A stretch of 64,000 nt of DNA from Martelella mediterranea. GTDB lineage: Bacteria > Pseudomonadota > Alphaproteobacteria > Rhizobiales > Rhizobiaceae. Position numbers and translations under genes: made by a program. Under the pieces are notes generated by a model. It ran no database searches, had not been told where the DNA came from, and saw only the letters and a program-made list of their open reading frames with translations. Below are positions 36,433-45,242 of this stretch, piece by piece. The DNA is taken from the NCBI RefSeq assembly GCF_021021415.1, contig NZ_JAINWJ010000044.1, positions 1 through 64,000 of the forward strand, given 5' to 3'. Within the stretch, counting starts at the first letter, position 1. Each line of letters starts with the position of its first letter.

Positions 36433-36918
36433 ATGGACCGCGAACACGATCCCAGCCAGCTTGAAATGGTGGTGCTGATGACGCCGGACATGGCGAATTT
36501 TTCCGGCAAGGTGCATGGCGGCGCGCTGCTGAACCTGCTTGACCGCGTGGCCTATTCCTGCGCGGCGCGCTATTCACAGGATTATGCGGTCACGCTTTCG
36601 GTGGATCAGGTGACGTTCCGCGAGCCGATCAATGTCGGCGAACTCGTCACCCTGCGGGCATCGGTGAACTATACCGGCCGCACCTCGATGGAGATCGGCA
36701 TCAGGGTCGAGGCCGAGGATGTGCGCAGCGGCCATCGCCGCCACACCAATTCCTGCTACTTCACTATGGTCGCTGTGGATGCGCACGGCAAGCCGACGCC
36801 GATCCCCAAGCTCGAGCTCAGCACGCCCGACAAGGAGCGCCGCTTCAAGGAGGCGCAGATGCGTCATCAGCTTCGTCGCGAATATGAGGGCCGGTTCAAG
36901 GAATTGAAGGCGGAATAG
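36433..36918 (+). CDS. Acyl-CoA thioesterase, hotdog fold
   Basis: 161 residues, YciA/BACH-like. The hotdog signature VHGGALLNLLDRVAYSCAARY contains the conserved Gly-Gly and Asp, followed by SVDQVTFREPINVGELVTLRASVNYTGRTSMEIGIRVEAED. It would hydrolyse acyl-CoA to free acid and CoA in the cytosol; chain-length preference is unknown. The C-terminal helix is charged (KERRFKEAQMRHQLRREY). Confidence 0.88.
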   Translation: MDREHDPSQLEMVVLMTPDMANFSGKVHGGALLNLLDRVAYSCAARYSQDYAVTLSVDQVTFREPINVGELVTLRASVNYTGRTSMEIGIRVEAEDVRSGHRRHTNSCYFTMVAVDAHGKPTPIPKLELSTPDKERRFKEAQMRHQLRREYEGRFKELKAE

Positions 36919-36947
36919 AGCCCTTCCGGCTCACGCGATAATGCGAT

Positions 36948-36984
36948 GATGCCCCGCAGCGGCATGGAGCCGGCGCGGGGCATC
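36948..36984. terminator. Hairpin between convergent thioesterase and BA14K-like genes
   Basis: GATGCCCCGC (36948-36957) pairs perfectly with GCGGGGCATC (36975-36984) across a 17-base loop. It is placed between converging genes, as expected of a shared terminator, but neither side has a clear U run. Confidence 0.45.
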
Positions 36985-36993
36985 TCCTCCCCC

Positions 36994-37641
36994 TCAGTAA
37001 TAGGGCGAAACGCACTGCTTACGCGGCCCGTGATAGGGCTGGTAGGTATTGTCCGAGACGCGGTACGATTTGTAGTGATCCTCGCACCACTGATAGTGCT
37101 TCGGATTGATCGTCGGCGTGGTCGCGGTGTTGACTGTGTTGTCGTTGCTGGTCGCCGCAATAACGCCGCCGCCGATCAGGGCGCCTGCCGCAAATGGAAC
37201 CCAGGCGGTGCCGTTCCAGCCCCAGCCCGGACCATAGGGGCCGTAGGGTGGGCCGTACCAATAGGGGCCAAGTGCTGCCGGTCCGTAATAGGGACCCCAA
37301 TTCGGCGGCGGCGGACCATGCCAGTGCGGCGGCGGCGGGCCGTGCCAATGCGGAGGAGGGCCGCCATGCCAAGGCTGACCATGGGGCGCGCGAACCGGGC
37401 CGGGCCCACGCGGGCCGCCGCCATGCGGGCCATTGTGCCAGTAGGGCGGAGGGCCCTGCCAATGCGGATTGCCGCCGCCGTGAAAGGCCGGGCCATGCGG
37501 GGCAAACCCGCCGTGAAAGCCGCCACCGTGGAACCCGCCATGGAAGCCGCCTGCCGGGTGGGCAAGCGCCGCCATCGGCGAGAAGGCGAGCGCTGCGGCC
37601 GCCGCGACGGCCACAAGTTTACTGCGTGCAAGTCCGAACAT
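36994..37641 (-). CDS. Secreted Gly/His/Pro-rich BA14K-like protein
   Basis: 215 residues from ATG 37641, six bases after AGGAGG. Signal peptide [19 protein letters not shown]. Residues about 30-140 are a low-complexity run of [15 protein letters not shown] and GPYYGP units. A hydrophobic Gly-rich segment ([13 protein letters not shown]) follows. The C-terminal 40 residues, with [19 protein letters not shown] and a second Cys in KQCVSPYY, match the BA14K-family pattern (a Brucella immunoreactive protein group of unknown function). A cell-envelope location is expected. Confidence 0.75.
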   Translation of the reverse strand: MFGLARSKLVAVAAAAALAFSPMAALAHPAGGFHGGFHGGGFHGGFAPHGPAFHGGGNPHWQGPPPYWHNGPHGGGPRGPGPVRAPHGQPWHGGPPPHWHGPPPPHWHGPPPPNWGPYYGPAALGPYWYGPPYGPYGPGWGWNGTAWVPFAAGALIGGGVIAATSNDNTVNTATTPTINPKHYQWCEDHYKSYRVSDNTYQPYHGPRKQCVSPYY

Positions 37642-37753
37642 CGCATTCCTCCTGCATCTCGAACAAAAACCGCCACGCGATAATTCTAAACCGCAGGTAG
37701 CAGCGCTTTGCTGAACGCAAGCTGAATAATTCGGCATTTTTCGGGCGAGCTTC

Positions 37754-38785
37754 TCAGCCGTCCTCCATGCCCAGCAGCACATTTGCGACATTGTGGCCGA
37801 TCTCGGTGACGCCGTAGCCGCCTTCCATGACGGTGACGATCGGCAGGCCCGATGCCGCCAGCATCGCGCCCATGCGCCGGAAATCGGGCGTGGTCAGTCG
37901 GAAGAAGGAGATCGGATCCTTTTCGAAGGTATCGACGCCGAGCGAGACAACCAGTGCTTCCGCGCCAAAATCCGCGATCCGCTTCATCGCGCTTTCCAGC
38001 GCCGCGCGATAGGCGCTCCACGGTGTGTTGCGGGGCAGCGGAAAATTGGCATTGAAGCCTTCGCCCCTGCCTTTGCCGGTTTCCTCCGCATGGCCCCAGA
38101 AATAGGGGAAGGCATCGTCCGGATCGCCATGGAGCGAGGCGAAGAAGATATCGTCGCGCTCATAGGTGATGTCCTGCGTGCCGTTGCCGTGGTGGAAATC
38201 GACGTCGAGGATCGCGACCTTCGTCGCGCCGTGATCGATGAGCCGCTGGGCGGCGATCGCGGCATTGTTCAGGAAGCAGTAGCCGCCGAAGAGATCGATG
38301 CCGGCATGGTGGCCCGGCGGGCGGCAGAGCGCGAAGGCATGGCGATGGCCGGCGGTGATATGATCGGCCGCCGAAATCGCGCAGTCATTGGCGGCAACGG
38401 CCGCCCGGTAGGTGCCGTCGGTGATCGAGGTCTCGACCGAATTGGCGTAATAGCCGAGCAACCCGTCGATATTCCTCGGCGGGCGGGCGTGGTAGGAGCG
38501 GCGGACGGGCAGCGAAATCGGGATCGCCTCGCTGGTGAAGCCGGCCGCCAGCCAGCGTTCCCATACGGTTTCCAGAAATTCGAGATAGCCGGCATCGTGA
38601 AGCTTGCCCGCGACCGAAAGGCCGTGCGCCTCGGGCGCGACAATGTCCGAAAACCCGTTCTCCTGCAGCGCCGCCAATATCCATTCCGCCCGGAACGGCC
38701 CCTCGAACGGCTTCACCAGTTCGCCGCCATGCAACTCCGTCTTGGCATCGCGGAACTTGTGATCCTCGGAATAGATTATGCGCAT
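37754..38785 (-). CDS. Histone deacetylase family protein (acetylpolyamine amidohydrolase-like)
   Basis: 343 residues from ATG 38785 ([36 protein letters not shown]); the frame is open to 38815. The zinc-binding and catalytic marks of the arginase/deacetylase fold are present: [56 protein letters not shown] and [11 protein letters not shown]. The loops resemble the acetylpolyamine deacetylase branch, where the product would be free polyamine plus acetate. Substrate is inferred. Single gene with no obvious operon. Confidence 0.88.
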   Translation of the reverse strand: MRIIYSEDHKFRDAKTELHGGELVKPFEGPFRAEWILAALQENGFSDIVAPEAHGLSVAGKLHDAGYLEFLETVWERWLAAGFTSEAIPISLPVRRSYHARPPRNIDGLLGYYANSVETSITDGTYRAAVAANDCAISAADHITAGHRHAFALCRPPGHHAGIDLFGGYCFLNNAAIAAQRLIDHGATKVAILDVDFHHGNGTQDITYERDDIFFASLHGDPDDAFPYFWGHAEETGKGRGEGFNANFPLPRNTPWSAYRAALESAMKRIADFGAEALVVSLGVDTFEKDPISFFRLTTPDFRRMGAMLAASGLPIVTVMEGGYGVTEIGHNVANVLLGMEDG

Positions 38786-38845
38786 TGTCAAAGCCTTTCC
38801 TGTTGGCGTTTTCATAGCGCATCTGGACGAAAACAGGAATCGCTT

Positions 38846-39715
38846 TCAGTGGATCATGCCACCATCAAGGTGCCTGAGCTTTTCGGGATTCCGCATCACG
38901 TAGATCGCGGCGATCTTGCCGTCGTGGGGCAGGAGGGCGGTAACCTGAAGCTCGCCGTCCGCCTCCCGCGTGATGAAGCCCGGCAGGCCGTTGACATAGC
39001 ATAGCCGTACGAGCTGGGTGTCCTGGTTCCAGGCGATCTCGGCAAGCCTTTTATGAATGGTGATGATGTCCTCGACGCCGGTGACAATCCGGAATGCGGC
39101 GGAGCGCTTGCCCCCGCCATCTGAGTGGAAGGCGGCATCGGCGGCCAGCATGTCGCGCAAGGCTGCGATGTCGCCACTGCGCGAGGCGGCGTGAAAGGCG
39201 CGGGCGACGTCGAGCCCCAACTGGGGTTCAATCGGGAAGCGCGGCGCTTCCTCGCGGACGTGACCGCGGGCGCGGGCGGCAAGCTTTCGGGCCGCTTCCG
39301 GGCTGCGCTCCAGCGCATCGCCGACGGCGGCAAAATCCATTCCGAATACATCGTGCAGCAGAAAGGCCGCCCGCTCCAGCGGCGAAAGCCTTTCGAGCGC
39401 CAGCATCAGCGGCAGGGTGAAATCCGTCTCCGGCTCCTCCTCGATCGCCGGCTCCGGCAGCCAGGGACCGATATAGGTCTCGCGTCGCGTGCGCGCCGAT
39501 TTCAGATGGTCAAGGCAAAGCCGGGCAATCATGCGCCGCAGAAATGCCTCGTCCGCGCGCACGGTGTCGTGATCAACCCTCATCCAGCGGATGAAGGCCT
39601 CCTGAACCATGTCCTCTGCATCGGCGTGGGAGCCGAGCATGCGGTAGGCGATGCGACGCATGAGGGGACGGAGCGGCTCAAACCGCTCCGCCGCACTGGC
39701 GTCACCACGCGTCAT
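38846..39715 (-). CDS. ECF41-type RNA polymerase sigma factor
   Basis: 289 residues. The N-terminal half has sigma region 2 (LRPLMRRIAYRMLGSHADAEDMVQEAFIRWM) and region 4 (LSPLERAAFLLHDVFGMDFAAVGDALERSPEAARKLAARAR). The C-terminal half is a SnoaL-like extension containing DGGGK and NPEKL, the two motifs that define the ECF41 group; there the extension takes the place of an anti-sigma factor. The ATG overlaps the stop of the AhpD-like gene (ATGA), so both are made from one transcript. ECF41 factors recognise a promoter that is present upstream of that gene (see 40194-40220), giving positive autoregulation. Confidence 0.9.
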   Translation of the reverse strand: MTRGDASAAERFEPLRPLMRRIAYRMLGSHADAEDMVQEAFIRWMRVDHDTVRADEAFLRRMIARLCLDHLKSARTRRETYIGPWLPEPAIEEEPETDFTLPLMLALERLSPLERAAFLLHDVFGMDFAAVGDALERSPEAARKLAARARGHVREEAPRFPIEPQLGLDVARAFHAASRSGDIAALRDMLAADAAFHSDGGGKRSAAFRIVTGVEDIITIHKRLAEIAWNQDTQLVRLCYVNGLPGFITREADGELQVTALLPHDGKIAAIYVMRNPEKLRHLDGGMIH

Positions 39716-40161
39716 GCCGCAGCCTTTGGCTCGAACCACATCTGAAAGCCGACTGCGATACGGTTCCAGCCGTTGATCACGTTGATTGCCATGGTCAGGC
39801 TCACCTGTTCCTCCGCGCTGAAATGGCGGGCGAGTTCATCATAGACGTCCGCGGGGATCGGTGCCTGCGCAATTCGCGTCAGGGCATCGGTCCAGGCGAG
39901 CGCCGCGCGCTCGCGTTCGCTGTAGCACGGCGCCTCCTGCCATGCGGACAGAAGATAGATGCGCTGCTCGCTCTCACCGGCCTGGCGGGCGTCGATCGTG
40001 TGCATGTTGATGCAGTTGGCGCAGCCATTGATCTGCGAGGCGCGGATTTTGACGAGCTCCAGCAGGCTGTGTTCAAGCCGGCCGCTGACGTCGTTGGACA
40101 AGGCGTGCCACTGGCGCGCCAGTTCCGGGCCGGCGGCGTAAAAGTCTATGCGTGCAGTCAT
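39712..40161 (-). CDS. Carboxymuconolactone decarboxylase / AhpD-like protein (ECF41 partner)
   Basis: 149 residues from ATG 40161, six bases after AGAGG. The redox motif is CANCINMH within QINGCANCINMHTIDARQAGE, typical of AhpD-like alkylhydroperoxidase proteins. The helices before and after (HSLLELVKIRAS, ERAALAWTDALTRIA) fit the CMD fold. Carboxymuconolactone decarboxylase-like proteins are the commonest partners of ECF41 sigma factors. It would reduce peroxides or related oxidants; the substrate is unknown. Confidence 0.9.
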   Translation of the reverse strand: MTARIDFYAAGPELARQWHALSNDVSGRLEHSLLELVKIRASQINGCANCINMHTIDARQAGESEQRIYLLSAWQEAPCYSERERAALAWTDALTRIAQAPIPADVYDELARHFSAEEQVSLTMAINVINGWNRIAVGFQMWFEPKAAA

Positions 40162-40193
40162 GGGAAACCTCTTTTGATATGTTGCATCACCAT

Positions 40194-40220
40194 GACGAGC
40201 GGGATTCGCTAAATGTGACA
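40194..40220 (-). promoter_or_regulatory. ECF41-type promoter of the AhpD-ECF41 operon
   Basis: On the minus strand TGTCACA is followed after exactly 16 bases by CGTC. This is the known ECF41 promoter consensus and spacing. It lies 33 bases upstream of the AhpD-like start, so transcription would begin in the short leader. The sigma gene is the second gene of the same unit. Confidence 0.8.
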
Positions 40221-40242
40221 TCCCGCCAAAAGAAAAGCGGGC

Positions 40243-40773
40243 TCACATGCGGCTGTCGACCAATCGCTTGTAGAAAAACGTCGTGCCGCAATAGCCGCCG
40301 TCGGGATAGAGTGCATATTCCGGCACCACGCCAACGCGCTGCCAGCCGAGGCGGGGATAGATCGCTTCGGCAGCACTTCCGGTCGCGGTGTCGAGCACCA
40401 TCAGCCAGCGGTCGCGTTTCAGGCATTCGGCCTCCAGTCGCGCCATCAATTGGCGGGCGATGCCCCGGCCGCGCATGTCGCGGCGCACGATCAGCTTCAT
40501 CACGTCGCCGCGATGCGGCTGGTTGGTCTTGCGGGCGAAGCCGGCCTGTACCGTGCCGACGATATCGTCGCCGTCCGCCGCCACGGCGAGCACGGTAAAG
40601 CCGTCCGCCACCCCGTCGGCGACGCCCTGCCAAAAGGCGCGGGCTTCGGCCGGCTCATAGGGCGCCATGAATCCCATCGAGGCATTGTCCTCGATACTGT
40701 CGCGCAGGAGTTCGCACAGCGCCGGGATCGCGGCGACGGCTTGCTCGGCGGATAGAATTCTGATGCTTGTCAT
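40243..40773 (-). CDS. GNAT family N-acetyltransferase
   Basis: 176 residues. The acetyl-CoA loop is MKLIVRRDMRGRGIARQLMARLE, preceded by the beta-4 strand IVGTVQAGFA and followed by WLMVLDTATGSAAEAIYPRLGWQ. C-terminal YCGTTFFYKRL is common to the group. Substrate unknown. It follows the cupin regulator gene after 8 bases and is probably co-transcribed with it. Confidence 0.85.
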   Translation of the reverse strand: MTSIRILSAEQAVAAIPALCELLRDSIEDNASMGFMAPYEPAEARAFWQGVADGVADGFTVLAVAADGDDIVGTVQAGFARKTNQPHRGDVMKLIVRRDMRGRGIARQLMARLEAECLKRDRWLMVLDTATGSAAEAIYPRLGWQRVGVVPEYALYPDGGYCGTTFFYKRLVDSRM

Positions 40774-40781
40774 GGCGCTCC

Positions 40782-41357
40782 TTATCGCGTTCGTTCGATG
40801 ATGACGGCGTAGAGCACGTCGGTATCGCCGGCATTGGCGAAGCTGTGCGGATCGGCGACCGGCATATAGAGGCAGTCTCCCTTGAACAGGAGATGGGTCT
40901 CCTCGCCGATCTCGACTTGCAACGTCCCGCTCATGATCCAGATGTGCTGGCTCAGCCCGTCTGCGCCGTGTTTGGGCGGATAGGAAATGCCGCCGCCGAC
41001 CGGAAAGCGGATCAGCACGATGTCGACGCCGGAACCGGTGCCGGATGGCGAGATCGAGCGGCGCGAATAGCCGGTTTCAGGGTCGCGCCATACCGGCTGG
41101 TCGACCCGGCGCGAGAGCGGATCGACAGGCCGGTCGGCATCGGCGAAGAACGCCGACAGCGTGGTGCCGAGCGCGGCGCAGAGCTTCGCGAGTATCAGCG
41201 CCGAGGGCGAGGCCTCCGCCCGCTCGATCCGCGAGATCATCGCCCGGCTGACGCCGGAGGCTTCCGCCAGCCCATCCAGCGTGAAGCCGCCAGCGGTGCG
41301 CAGGCGCTTGAGATTGACGGCAATGGCGTGGTCGAAGGTAAGATCGAGGTTTTCCAT
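40782..41357 (-). CDS. XRE-family regulator with cupin domain
   Basis: 191 residues from ATG 41357; an upstream in-frame ATG at 41378 is possible. N-terminal helix-turn-helix VNLKRLRTAGGFTLDGLAEASGVSRAMISRIERAEASPSALILAKLCAAL. C-terminal cupin with GADGLSQHIWIMSGTLQVEIGEETHLLFKGDCLYMPVADPHSFANAG, which keeps His and Glu positions of small-molecule-sensing cupins. It probably controls itself and the downstream GNAT gene in response to a metabolite; this is inference from the two-gene arrangement. Confidence 0.87.
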   Translation of the reverse strand: MENLDLTFDHAIAVNLKRLRTAGGFTLDGLAEASGVSRAMISRIERAEASPSALILAKLCAALGTTLSAFFADADRPVDPLSRRVDQPVWRDPETGYSRRSISPSGTGSGVDIVLIRFPVGGGISYPPKHGADGLSQHIWIMSGTLQVEIGEETHLLFKGDCLYMPVADPHSFANAGDTDVLYAVIIERTR

Positions 41358-41435
41358 GATGTGATCATGGAGTTCCACTATACGAGAGTCAAGCGCTTAC
41401 TTGAGCCATCGTCGGGCATCGCCGGCGGGGGTATC

Positions 41436-42833
41436 TCAGGGATAGGAATATCGTCCCGGCCCGCCGTTGAAGCGTGTCATGGCGCCATCATCAGGAAACT
41501 GCGAAACAAGGTTGATGGTGTCGCCCCCTATGTAGGCGCCAGGAAACAGATACGGCGCGTCGAAACGCGTGCTTCCGTTATGCGGTAAAGGATAGTCGAC
41601 AACCAATTTTCCGTCGCTCGACCGCCAGCCCTTGATAACCTGGCCGGTTTGCGGGGCGTATCCGGAAACGCCTTCCGACGTGACGTTGCGGATGAGAAGA
41701 TTATTGCCGTCTTGCGATTGACCGATGACCCAGACAAAGGCATCAGACTGCGGCCCATATTTTTCAAAGGACGCAGTGGCTTGTATTCTATCGCCATCGT
41801 TCAGGTTTGCGTCGAAATCCACGGACCAGGCGCCGTTTCCATCAGCCTGCACAGGAGGATAGCTTCGGATTGTCGAATTTTCTGTCACAATGACCGTCAC
41901 CCAGCTATCGGGCATTGCCTTGCCGCTTACCCAATAATTTCGGCAGCCGTCAACGGTCTTGCTCAGTGTCAGGACGCCGCCAGGATAGGATGTGACCCAT
42001 ACGATTCTGAACCCGGAAAAATCACCATACATTCCCGGTGAGCAGACTGGATATGCTTTCTCAAGCTGTTTGGCAGCGCTCCAGCCCGAATTCCTGGTCC
42101 AGGCCGTCGTCAATGCGTGGAGGTTAGGATAACCGTACCATGTCATCCGCAGTTCTTCACCATTGCTTGCAAGAGCGGGCGCCCATTCAGAAATGTAGTT
42201 GGCATTAATGATTGCCGGTGTGGACAATGTGCCGTTTGCGTATCGGAGGTAGACAATCGGTGAGTCATTACCTCTAGCACAGGCAAAAAACAGTTCGCCA
42301 TTATGCGCCGCCATTGCTGGGCCACCATAGATGGAATAGCGCGTATTATGCAGTGCCGACCATTTTGTTCCGTCAAACCAGCAATACGAGAGCGTGGGAG
42401 TACTGTCATTCGTGCTCCAGGCAAGGAAAAGTTGATCGTTATAGACTGCAAGCGCCGGAGAAGCATTTGTATAAGCGTTCGAAATCCGTGTCGCGTCACT
42501 CCAGTTGCGATTATAAACCGACCAATAAATCGCGCCGGAACCGGGGTCTTTATAGGCAGCGTGGACCTGATTTCGATAGGTCGCTACGCCGGGAACCTCG
42601 TCTGAGGAGTACCTGAACGGATACACCGAGCGGGAGGGCCACGTTTGATCGGTTCCACACTTGTAGAAGATGGTATTGGAGTTTCTGTCCTTCCAGAACA
42701 CCCAATCTTCGCCGTCGAGACGCGTACAGCGTGCTCCCGAATTCGCCTGATAATACAGATGAGAGGCAACGGTGATTGGCTCACCCCAGTCTAAAATGTC
42801 GCCAGCAACATATCCACGCATGCCGGGCTTCAT
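41436..42833 (-). CDS. Beta-propeller-like repeat protein with C-terminal Ig-like domain, low GC, unknown function
   Basis: 465 residues from ATG 42833, chosen for GGAGAA at 42838-42843; an ATG at 42845 falls in the inverted repeat and is less likely. The first 290 residues hold about six repeats of some 45-50 residues with the pattern P-A-L-A-x-Y-N-x-Q-L-x-L-A-W (for example SPALAVYNDQLFLAW, GPAMAAHNGELFFAC, APALASNGEELRMTW), rich in Trp/Tyr, as in sialidase- or lectin-like propellers. Residues about 310-365 form an Ig-like unit (STIRSYPPVQADGNGAWSVDF). No signal peptide is seen. Base composition and codon use are clearly more AT-rich than the neighbours, which suggests transfer. Carbohydrate binding is a guess. 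Confidence 0.7.
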   Translation of the reverse strand: MKPGMRGYVAGDILDWGEPITVASHLYYQANSGARCTRLDGEDWVFWKDRNSNTIFYKCGTDQTWPSRSVYPFRYSSDEVPGVATYRNQVHAAYKDPGSGAIYWSVYNRNWSDATRISNAYTNASPALAVYNDQLFLAWSTNDSTPTLSYCWFDGTKWSALHNTRYSIYGGPAMAAHNGELFFACARGNDSPIVYLRYANGTLSTPAIINANYISEWAPALASNGEELRMTWYGYPNLHALTTAWTRNSGWSAAKQLEKAYPVCSPGMYGDFSGFRIVWVTSYPGGVLTLSKTVDGCRNYWVSGKAMPDSWVTVIVTENSTIRSYPPVQADGNGAWSVDFDANLNDGDRIQATASFEKYGPQSDAFVWVIGQSQDGNNLLIRNVTSEGVSGYAPQTGQVIKGWRSSDGKLVVDYPLPHNGSTRFDAPYLFPGAYIGGDTINLVSQFPDDGAMTRFNGGPGRYSYP

Positions 42834-42844
42834 GTGATTCTCCA

Positions 42845-42881
42845 TTGGTAAGAATGCAATTTATAATTGCATTCTTACCAA
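42845..42881. repeat. Perfect 17-bp inverted repeat upstream of the propeller gene
   Basis: TTGGTAAGAATGCAATT and AATTGCATTCTTACCAA, separated by TAT, with no mismatches. It ends 11 bases before the propeller start on the minus strand. On the plus strand it is followed by TTTTT, so it could end a plus-strand transcript, or act as an operator or an RNA hairpin in the leader of the propeller gene. Confidence 0.75.
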
Positions 42882-43187
42882 TTTTTGCAACCAATATGTA
42901 TCTTACAACGCAGATGGCATCGCAATTTGGTTAACCCATGGCCATTCATGGGTATTTCCATCCGTGCAAATAAATTGTCAGGCTGTCGAGCTTACCGGAG
43001 CCGCTTCCAGCGACCGTCGACGAGAACATTAAATTGGTCGCCCTTCCGGCCTCGTCGAGTCAGCTTTGGCAAGCTTGACGAACAGTCGGAGTCAGGACCT
43101 CTTAGGTCTCTGGCGGGATGGCTATTATTGAACCCTCATGTGCAATTTCGCTTTGAAGACATCATGTGCGCTGCTATATGCGCGCAC
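42882..43187. other. Intergenic region before lepA
   Basis: About 300 bases between the inverted repeat and lepA. Composition is intermediate; the left half is AT-richer, like the propeller gene. TTGACG at 43075 and TATTAT at 43123 are present but not spaced as a pair. No RNA gene or ORF with support is seen. Confidence 0.4.
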
Positions 43188-45014
43188 ATGAGCACAAATG
43201 ACGATCGCGTTCCACTCGACCATATCCGCAACTTTTCCATCGTGGCCCATATTGACCACGGCAAGTCGACGCTTGCCGACCGGTTGATACAGATCTGCGG
43301 GGGGCTGGCCGAGCGGGAGATGTCGGCGCAGGTGCTCGACAATATGGATATCGAGCGCGAGCGCGGCATCACCATCAAGGCCCAGACCGTGCGCCTGCAC
43401 TACAAGGCGAAAAACGGCGAGACCTATGTGCTGAATCTTATCGACACGCCCGGCCATGTCGACTTCGCCTACGAGGTCTCGCGCTCGCTTTCGGCCTGCG
43501 AGGGCTCGCTCCTGGTGGTCGACGCCTCTCAGGGTGTCGAAGCGCAGACGCTCGCCAATGTCTATCAGGCGATCGACAATGATCATGAACTGGTCACCGT
43601 GCTGAACAAGGCCGACCTGCCCGCCGCCGACCCCGAGCGGGTCAAGGAGCAGATCGAGGACGTGATCGGCATCGATGCCTCCGACGCGCTGCTGATCTCC
43701 GCCAAGACCGGCATGGGCGTGCCGGACGTTCTGGAAGCCATCGTCCACAAGCTGCCGCCGCCGAAGACGGAAAAGGGCGCGGACGCGCCGTTGAAAGCGC
43801 TTCTGGTCGATAGCTGGTACGACACCTATCTCGGCGTCATGGTTCTGGTGCGCGTCATCGACGGCGTGCTGAAGAAGGGCCAGACCATCCGCATGATGGG
43901 CACGGATGCGAAATATCCGGTCGATCGCGTCGGCGTGCTGACGCCGAAAATGCTGGTTGTCGACGAACTCGGCCCCGGCGAGATCGGCGTCATCACCGCC
44001 TCGATCAAGGAAGTGGCCGATACCCGCGTCGGCGACACGATCACCGAGGACAAGCGCCCGACCGAGAAGATGCTGCCGGGCTTCAAGCCGGCGCAGCCGG
44101 TGGTGTTCTGCGGGCTGTTCCCGGTCGACGCCAACGACTTCGAGGATCTGCGCGCCGCCGTCGGCAAGCTGCGCCTCAATGATGCGTCGTTCTCCTACGA
44201 GATGGAAAGCTCGGCCGCCCTCGGCTTCGGTTTCCGTTGCGGCTTCCTGGGCCTGCTGCATCTCGAAATCATCCAGGAGCGGCTGGAGCGCGAATTCGAT
44301 CTCGACCTGATCGCGACCGCGCCCTCCGTGGTCTATGAACTGACCATGACCGATGGCCGCGAGATCGAGCTGCACAATCCGGCCGACATGCCGGACGTGG
44401 TCAAGATCGCCGAAATCCGCGAGCCCTGGATCAAGGCGTCGATCCTGACGCCGGACGAATATCTCGGCGGCATTCTGAAGCTCTGCCAGGACCGGCGCGG
44501 CATCCAGACCGACCTCACCTATGTGGGTAACCGTGCGATGCTGGGCTATGAGCTTCCGCTCAATGAAGTTGTGTTCGATTTCTACGACCGTCTGAAGTCG
44601 ATCTCCAAGGGCTATGCCTCGTTCGACTATCATCTCGCCGATTACCGCGCCGGCAACCTCGTGAAGATGTCGATTCTTGTCAACGGCGAGCCGGTCGACG
44701 CGCTGTCCATGCTGGTGCACCGTACGGCCGCCGAAAAGCGTGGCCGCGACATGTGCGAGAAGCTGAAGGAACTGATCCCGAAGCACATGTTCAAGATTCC
44801 GATCCAGGCCGCCATCGGCGGCAATGTGATCGCGCGCGAAACCATCTCGGCGCTGCGCAAGGACGTGACCGCCAAGTGCTATGGCGGCGACGCCTCGCGC
44901 AAGCGCAAGCTGCTCGACAAGCAGAAGGCTGGCAAGAAGCGCATGCGTCAGTTTGGCAAGGTGGAAATCCCTCAGGAAGCCTTCATCGCCGCGCTGAAGA
45001 TGAGCGACGAGTAG
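43188..45014 (+). CDS. lepA: Elongation factor 4 (LepA)
   Basis: 608 residues from ATG 43188 ([28 protein letters not shown]); the frame is open to 42867 but the upstream residues are not family-like. Ribosome-associated GTPase that acts on translation or 30S assembly. G1 [10 protein letters not shown]3 DTPGHVDF and G4 NKADLP are visible, and the LepA-specific C-terminal domain includes [30 protein letters not shown] and the tail [28 protein letters not shown]. Confidence 0.97.
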   Translation: MSTNDDRVPLDHIRNFSIVAHIDHGKSTLADRLIQICGGLAEREMSAQVLDNMDIERERGITIKAQTVRLHYKAKNGETYVLNLIDTPGHVDFAYEVSRSLSACEGSLLVVDASQGVEAQTLANVYQAIDNDHELVTVLNKADLPAADPERVKEQIEDVIGIDASDALLISAKTGMGVPDVLEAIVHKLPPPKTEKGADAPLKALLVDSWYDTYLGVMVLVRVIDGVLKKGQTIRMMGTDAKYPVDRVGVLTPKMLVVDELGPGEIGVITASIKEVADTRVGDTITEDKRPTEKMLPGFKPAQPVVFCGLFPVDANDFEDLRAAVGKLRLNDASFSYEMESSAALGFGFRCGFLGLLHLEIIQERLEREFDLDLIATAPSVVYELTMTDGREIELHNPADMPDVVKIAEIREPWIKASILTPDEYLGGILKLCQDRRGIQTDLTYVGNRAMLGYELPLNEVVFDFYDRLKSISKGYASFDYHLADYRAGNLVKMSILVNGEPVDALSMLVHRTAAEKRGRDMCEKLKELIPKHMFKIPIQAAIGGNVIARETISALRKDVTAKCYGGDASRKRKLLDKQKAGKKRMRQFGKVEIPQEAFIAALKMSDE

Positions 45015-45092
45015 GAGCGCCGGGGCAATCAGTCTGAGCCGAAACTCAGTCGATTTCCGGCTGTCGGTACTTTGGCGAGCCCATCGGCATCC

Positions 45093-45118
45093 AATCTCCC
45101 CCCTCAAGGGGCGAGATT
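45093..45118. repeat. Copy of the AATCTCCCC/GGGGCGAGATT palindromic repeat
   Basis: A 26-base imperfect palindrome beginning AATCTCCCCCC and ending GGGGCGAGATT. The same ends bound the longer repeat at 53154-53299, so both belong to one repeat family, with this a solo copy of its end. Confidence 0.6.
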
Positions 45119-45242
45119 GAGGCTGACAGGCTGCAGGATAAACTCAAGGCTTTTCACACCGTACCCGCCATTCCGGCGCCGCCCTTGACGACTCCCTTCA
45201 ATTACGCTGCAAAAGCCTGATGCCGCCGCGTGCGGGCCGGCG

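Noticed and set aside
42845-42881. Inverted repeat as end of an insertion sequence around the propeller gene
   Set aside because: No transposase and no matching copy at the other end of the gene (near 41436) was found.
43125-45107. 660-residue minus-strand frame opposite lepA
   Set aside because: A shadow of lepA, a universally conserved gene.
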